DNA of 64,000 bases from NCBI RefSeq assembly GCF_023634645.1, contig NZ_JAMKMR010000005.1, positions 124,001-188,000 of the forward strand, written 5' to 3'. The stretch is from Vibrio sinus (GTDB lineage Bacteria; Pseudomonadota; Gammaproteobacteria; Enterobacterales; Vibrionaceae). Positions within the stretch are counted from its first letter, which is position 1. Every line of letters starts with the position of its first letter. Position numbers and translations under genes: made by a program. Under the pieces are notes generated by a model. The model had not been told where the DNA came from, did not search any database, and worked only from the letters and a program-made list of their open reading frames with translations. Shown one piece after another: positions 61,907-64,000 of the stretch.

Positions 61907-63817
61907 CTAAGAAAGTTTAAAGCGATTGACGATATCGGCAAGGTGGGCGTTGATGTCTGAGATACTATGCGCTTGATCCAGCGCTTGCTGCCCATTGTTA
62001 TCAAGCTCACCAACAATATCATTAATGGCACTCATGTTACGGCTTAGCTCTTGAGTCACGCTACTTTGCTCTTCTGCCGCGGTAGCGATTTGCGTGCTTA
62101 AATCATTGATCTCAGTAACAAAGTCCGTCATGACATCTAGGCTCTCTGCCACTTCACCAGCACCTTCAGCGGTTTGTCCGCATTTTTCCTTTGTGGAGTC
62201 CATTGAATCAACCACTGACTGGCTGCCTCTTAATAGACTTGCTAGGGCAGATTCAATTTCTTCTGTACTGTCTTTGGTTCGACTGGCTAGGTTACGTACT
62301 TCGTCGGCCACAACAGCAAACCCTCGTCCTTGCTCACCCGCGCGAGCCGCTTCTATTGCAGCATTAAGAGCTAACAGGTTGGTTTGTTCTGCTATGTCTC
62401 CGATTACGCCAAGGATGGTATTGATACCATCGGTTTCCTCTGCCATCTTGTTTACGTTTTCTGATGCTACACTGACGTCTTCAACGAGATCTTGCACGTT
62501 GGACTGTGCTTGCGTGACCGTGACTTTGGATGCAGAACTTGCGTCGTTCGCTTTTTGGGTAAGCTGAGCGGTATTGGCAGCGTCTGTTGCCATCGCTTCG
62601 GCTGTGGAGTTCATTTCTTCTATTGCTGTTACCACAAGCTCAGTTTCTCGAACGTGGTCCTGCAATATGGTTGAGTTGCGCTGGCTTTGGTCCCGCATCT
62701 GATCTACGTTTCCGTTGAGCTGGTGTACGGCTTCACTTATATCCAACATCATTGATTGCAGGCTATCAATGAACTTATTGACGCCTTCAGATATTTGGCC
62801 GAGGTCGTCTTGAGTGGTGACCGTAATCCGTTGAGTGAGATCACCGTTACCTTCGCTTAAACCGACAATGGTTGCCTTCAAAGCGAGAATAGGTTTGTAG
62901 AGAATATTCATCACAAACAAGGCGACGACGACACTGATTATTGTCGCAATAATTGCGGTCATAATGGCGGCTTGCTTTGCATCTGACAGGGCAGCGAAAG
63001 CGATGTCTTTATCTAGGCCGGTTATGAAATACCACTTTTTGCCAGCAATGTTGATTTCATGGGAAAAGAAAAGCTTATCCATACCATCGGCATTACCATC
63101 ATACATAATATGCGACTGACCTACCGCTTTACTTGCGACTTGGTTAAGCCAAGGGGTTTGGTCGGTTTTGCTGCCCGCAGCCACATCTTTTGTCGACGAA
63201 GCCAAGATGGTTTTATCCCCACTGAGTATCACTGCTATCGCTCCAGGAATGGTGTTGGCACCTTTAGCAATTTCGTTGAGGAACCCTAACTGCATATCAA
63301 CAGAAATCATGCCGCTTTTGGTTTTGCGTACAATAGAAACCCAATAGGTATCGCCTTCACTACCTTGGTAGGGCTCAGTGATGGTGGTTGAACTATTTTG
63401 CCGAGCCAATTGATACCAACCACGAGTGGTTACATCACCCTCAAATTTGTGATTGGGCCAAGTTTTCGCAGTTTGGTTCCAGTAAGCATCACCATTGGTA
63501 AATGCGACAACAGAGCTATTTAGGTTGGCGGCATTGGCAATAATGTGAGTTAATTCGATAAAGTCATCCGCTGTTCCAGTAATGTCTTTGTTGTCAAAGT
63601 ACTTGCCCAGTTTTTCAAGTCCGTCGACCTTCTCGCCAAGCTGAGCGGAGATTTTGTCTGCTTGACCTTTAACATAGCTTTGATTCGAAGCAGTAATGAG
63701 CTCAACAAGCGTTTCTTTTTGCTTTGTATATGCCACGTAACTTGAGACAGAGACTGACACTATCACTAGCAACACAATGAAAATGAGCAGTAGCTGTTTA
63801 AATCCTAAATTTCTCAT
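61907..63817 (-). CDS. Methyl-accepting chemotaxis protein with dCache sensor domain
   Basis: This 636-residue chemoreceptor has membrane helices at about 9-29 and 282-303 that enclose a double-Cache periplasmic domain, with [35 protein letters not shown] as the ligand-pocket-like stretch. A HAMP domain (about 305-360) and the signalling domain with [35 protein letters not shown] at about 470-504 follow. The binding-pocket stretch resembles amino-acid-sensing dCache receptors, so amino acids or amines are reasonable ligands. GGGATGAAAAG precedes the ATG. Confidence 0.94.
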   Translation of the reverse strand: MRNLGFKQLLLIFIVLLVIVSVSVSSYVAYTKQKETLVELITASNQSYVKGQADKISAQLGEKVDGLEKLGKYFDNKDITGTADDFIELTHIIANAANLNSSVVAFTNGDAYWNQTAKTWPNHKFEGDVTTRGWYQLARQNSSTTITEPYQGSEGDTYWVSIVRKTKSGMISVDMQLGFLNEIAKGANTIPGAIAVILSGDKTILASSTKDVAAGSKTDQTPWLNQVASKAVGQSHIMYDGNADGMDKLFFSHEINIAGKKWYFITGLDKDIAFAALSDAKQAAIMTAIIATIISVVVALFVMNILYKPILALKATIVGLSEGNGDLTQRITVTTQDDLGQISEGVNKFIDSLQSMMLDISEAVHQLNGNVDQMRDQSQRNSTILQDHVRETELVVTAIEEMNSTAEAMATDAANTAQLTQKANDASSASKVTVTQAQSNVQDLVEDVSVASENVNKMAEETDGINTILGVIGDIAEQTNLLALNAAIEAARAGEQGRGFAVVADEVRNLASRTKDSTEEIESALASLLRGSQSVVDSMDSTKEKCGQTAEGAGEVAESLDVMTDFVTEINDLSTQIATAAEEQSSVTQELSRNMSAINDIVGELDNNGQQALDQAHSISDINAHLADIVNRFKLS

Positions 63818-64000
63818 CTTTTCATCCCTATCACTCAGCCAATCACAATTTGTTTTTGGCGAGCTTTAATAACATTCTGATACTTCACTCATTGAGTGTG
63901 GTAGTAAATGAGCTAAACACCAAATTTGTCAATAAAGATTGCTATAGTCTTGTCAATACTATTCAAATTGCTAGATTGTGATTTGCTGGGTGTAGAGATT

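Noticed and set aside
1..64000. CRISPR arrays, tRNA or rRNA genes, insertion sequences, prophage or integrase genes
   Set aside because: No regularly spaced repeats, no cloverleaf with conserved TTCGA loop, and no transposase or integrase frames were seen.

Overview
This window is a stretch of ordinary gammaproteobacterial chromosome, most probably from a Vibrio (Vibrionaceae). The clues are a TonB2-type locus with TtpC, a dual-adaptor RND pump like Vibrio VexIJK, a tandem glycine riboswitch in front of a sodium:alanine/glycine symporter (the classic Vibrio arrangement), a hpd-hmgA-FAH-maiA tyrosine operon, and two chemoreceptors. I see no rRNA, tRNA, CRISPR array, transposase, integrase or phage gene. 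Base composition is moderate, except for one clearly AT-rich gene at 6975-8798.

Layout from left to right. 1-2466 is the 3' part of hrpA, followed by a small outer-membrane barrel protein. 3167-6774 holds a fructose-type PTS permease and an M32 carboxypeptidase. 6975-8798 is an orphan AT-rich gene of unknown function. 8882-14096 is a lipoprotein-adaptor/lipoprotein-adaptor/RND pump operon. 14391-16748 has a solute-binding protein and two unknown genes. 17051-19497 has a LysR regulator, an SDR-like protein and a LysE exporter that share a 45-bp promoter element. 19553-21082 is an HD-GYP response regulator. 21476-23240 is the AGCS symporter with its tandem glycine riboswitch. 23392-25276 is a FAH-family hydrolase with a divergent LysR regulator. 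25420-27193 has two membrane proteins of unknown function and a ferredoxin-NADP reductase. 27209-30113 is a hybrid histidine kinase divergent from a solute-binding protein. 30174-31232 is a NADAR-RibA fusion.

31838-35774 is the homogentisate pathway. Tyrosine-derived 4-hydroxyphenylpyruvate is converted to homogentisate, maleylacetoacetate, fumarylacetoacetate, and then fumarate plus acetoacetate. Two TyrR-like boxes lie upstream. 36027-37346 has an unknown gene and a glycerophosphodiesterase. 37619-42527 is a six-gene TonB2-type energy-transduction operon behind a Fur-box-like site. 42916-45482 is an isolated TadE/TadF/TadG-like trio without the rest of a Tad pilus locus, preceded by a 12-bp inverted repeat. 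45492-48565 has another solute-binding protein and a NIT-domain chemoreceptor.

48742-60899 is the functional centrepiece. It is a divergent polyamine catabolic locus with puuA plus an NhaC-type transporter to the left and puuD-puuR-puuC-puuB-aguB-aguA-gabD-gabT to the right. Together the enzymes form an unbroken route from agmatine through N-carbamoylputrescine, putrescine, gamma-glutamyl intermediates and GABA to succinate. The window ends with a fourth solute-binding protein and a dCache chemoreceptor.

The least explained items are the AT-rich gene at 6975, the isolated Tad-like trio with its inverted repeat, the 45-bp shared element around the LysR/SDR/LysE genes, and the gene at 15525-16748 that has no ATG start.
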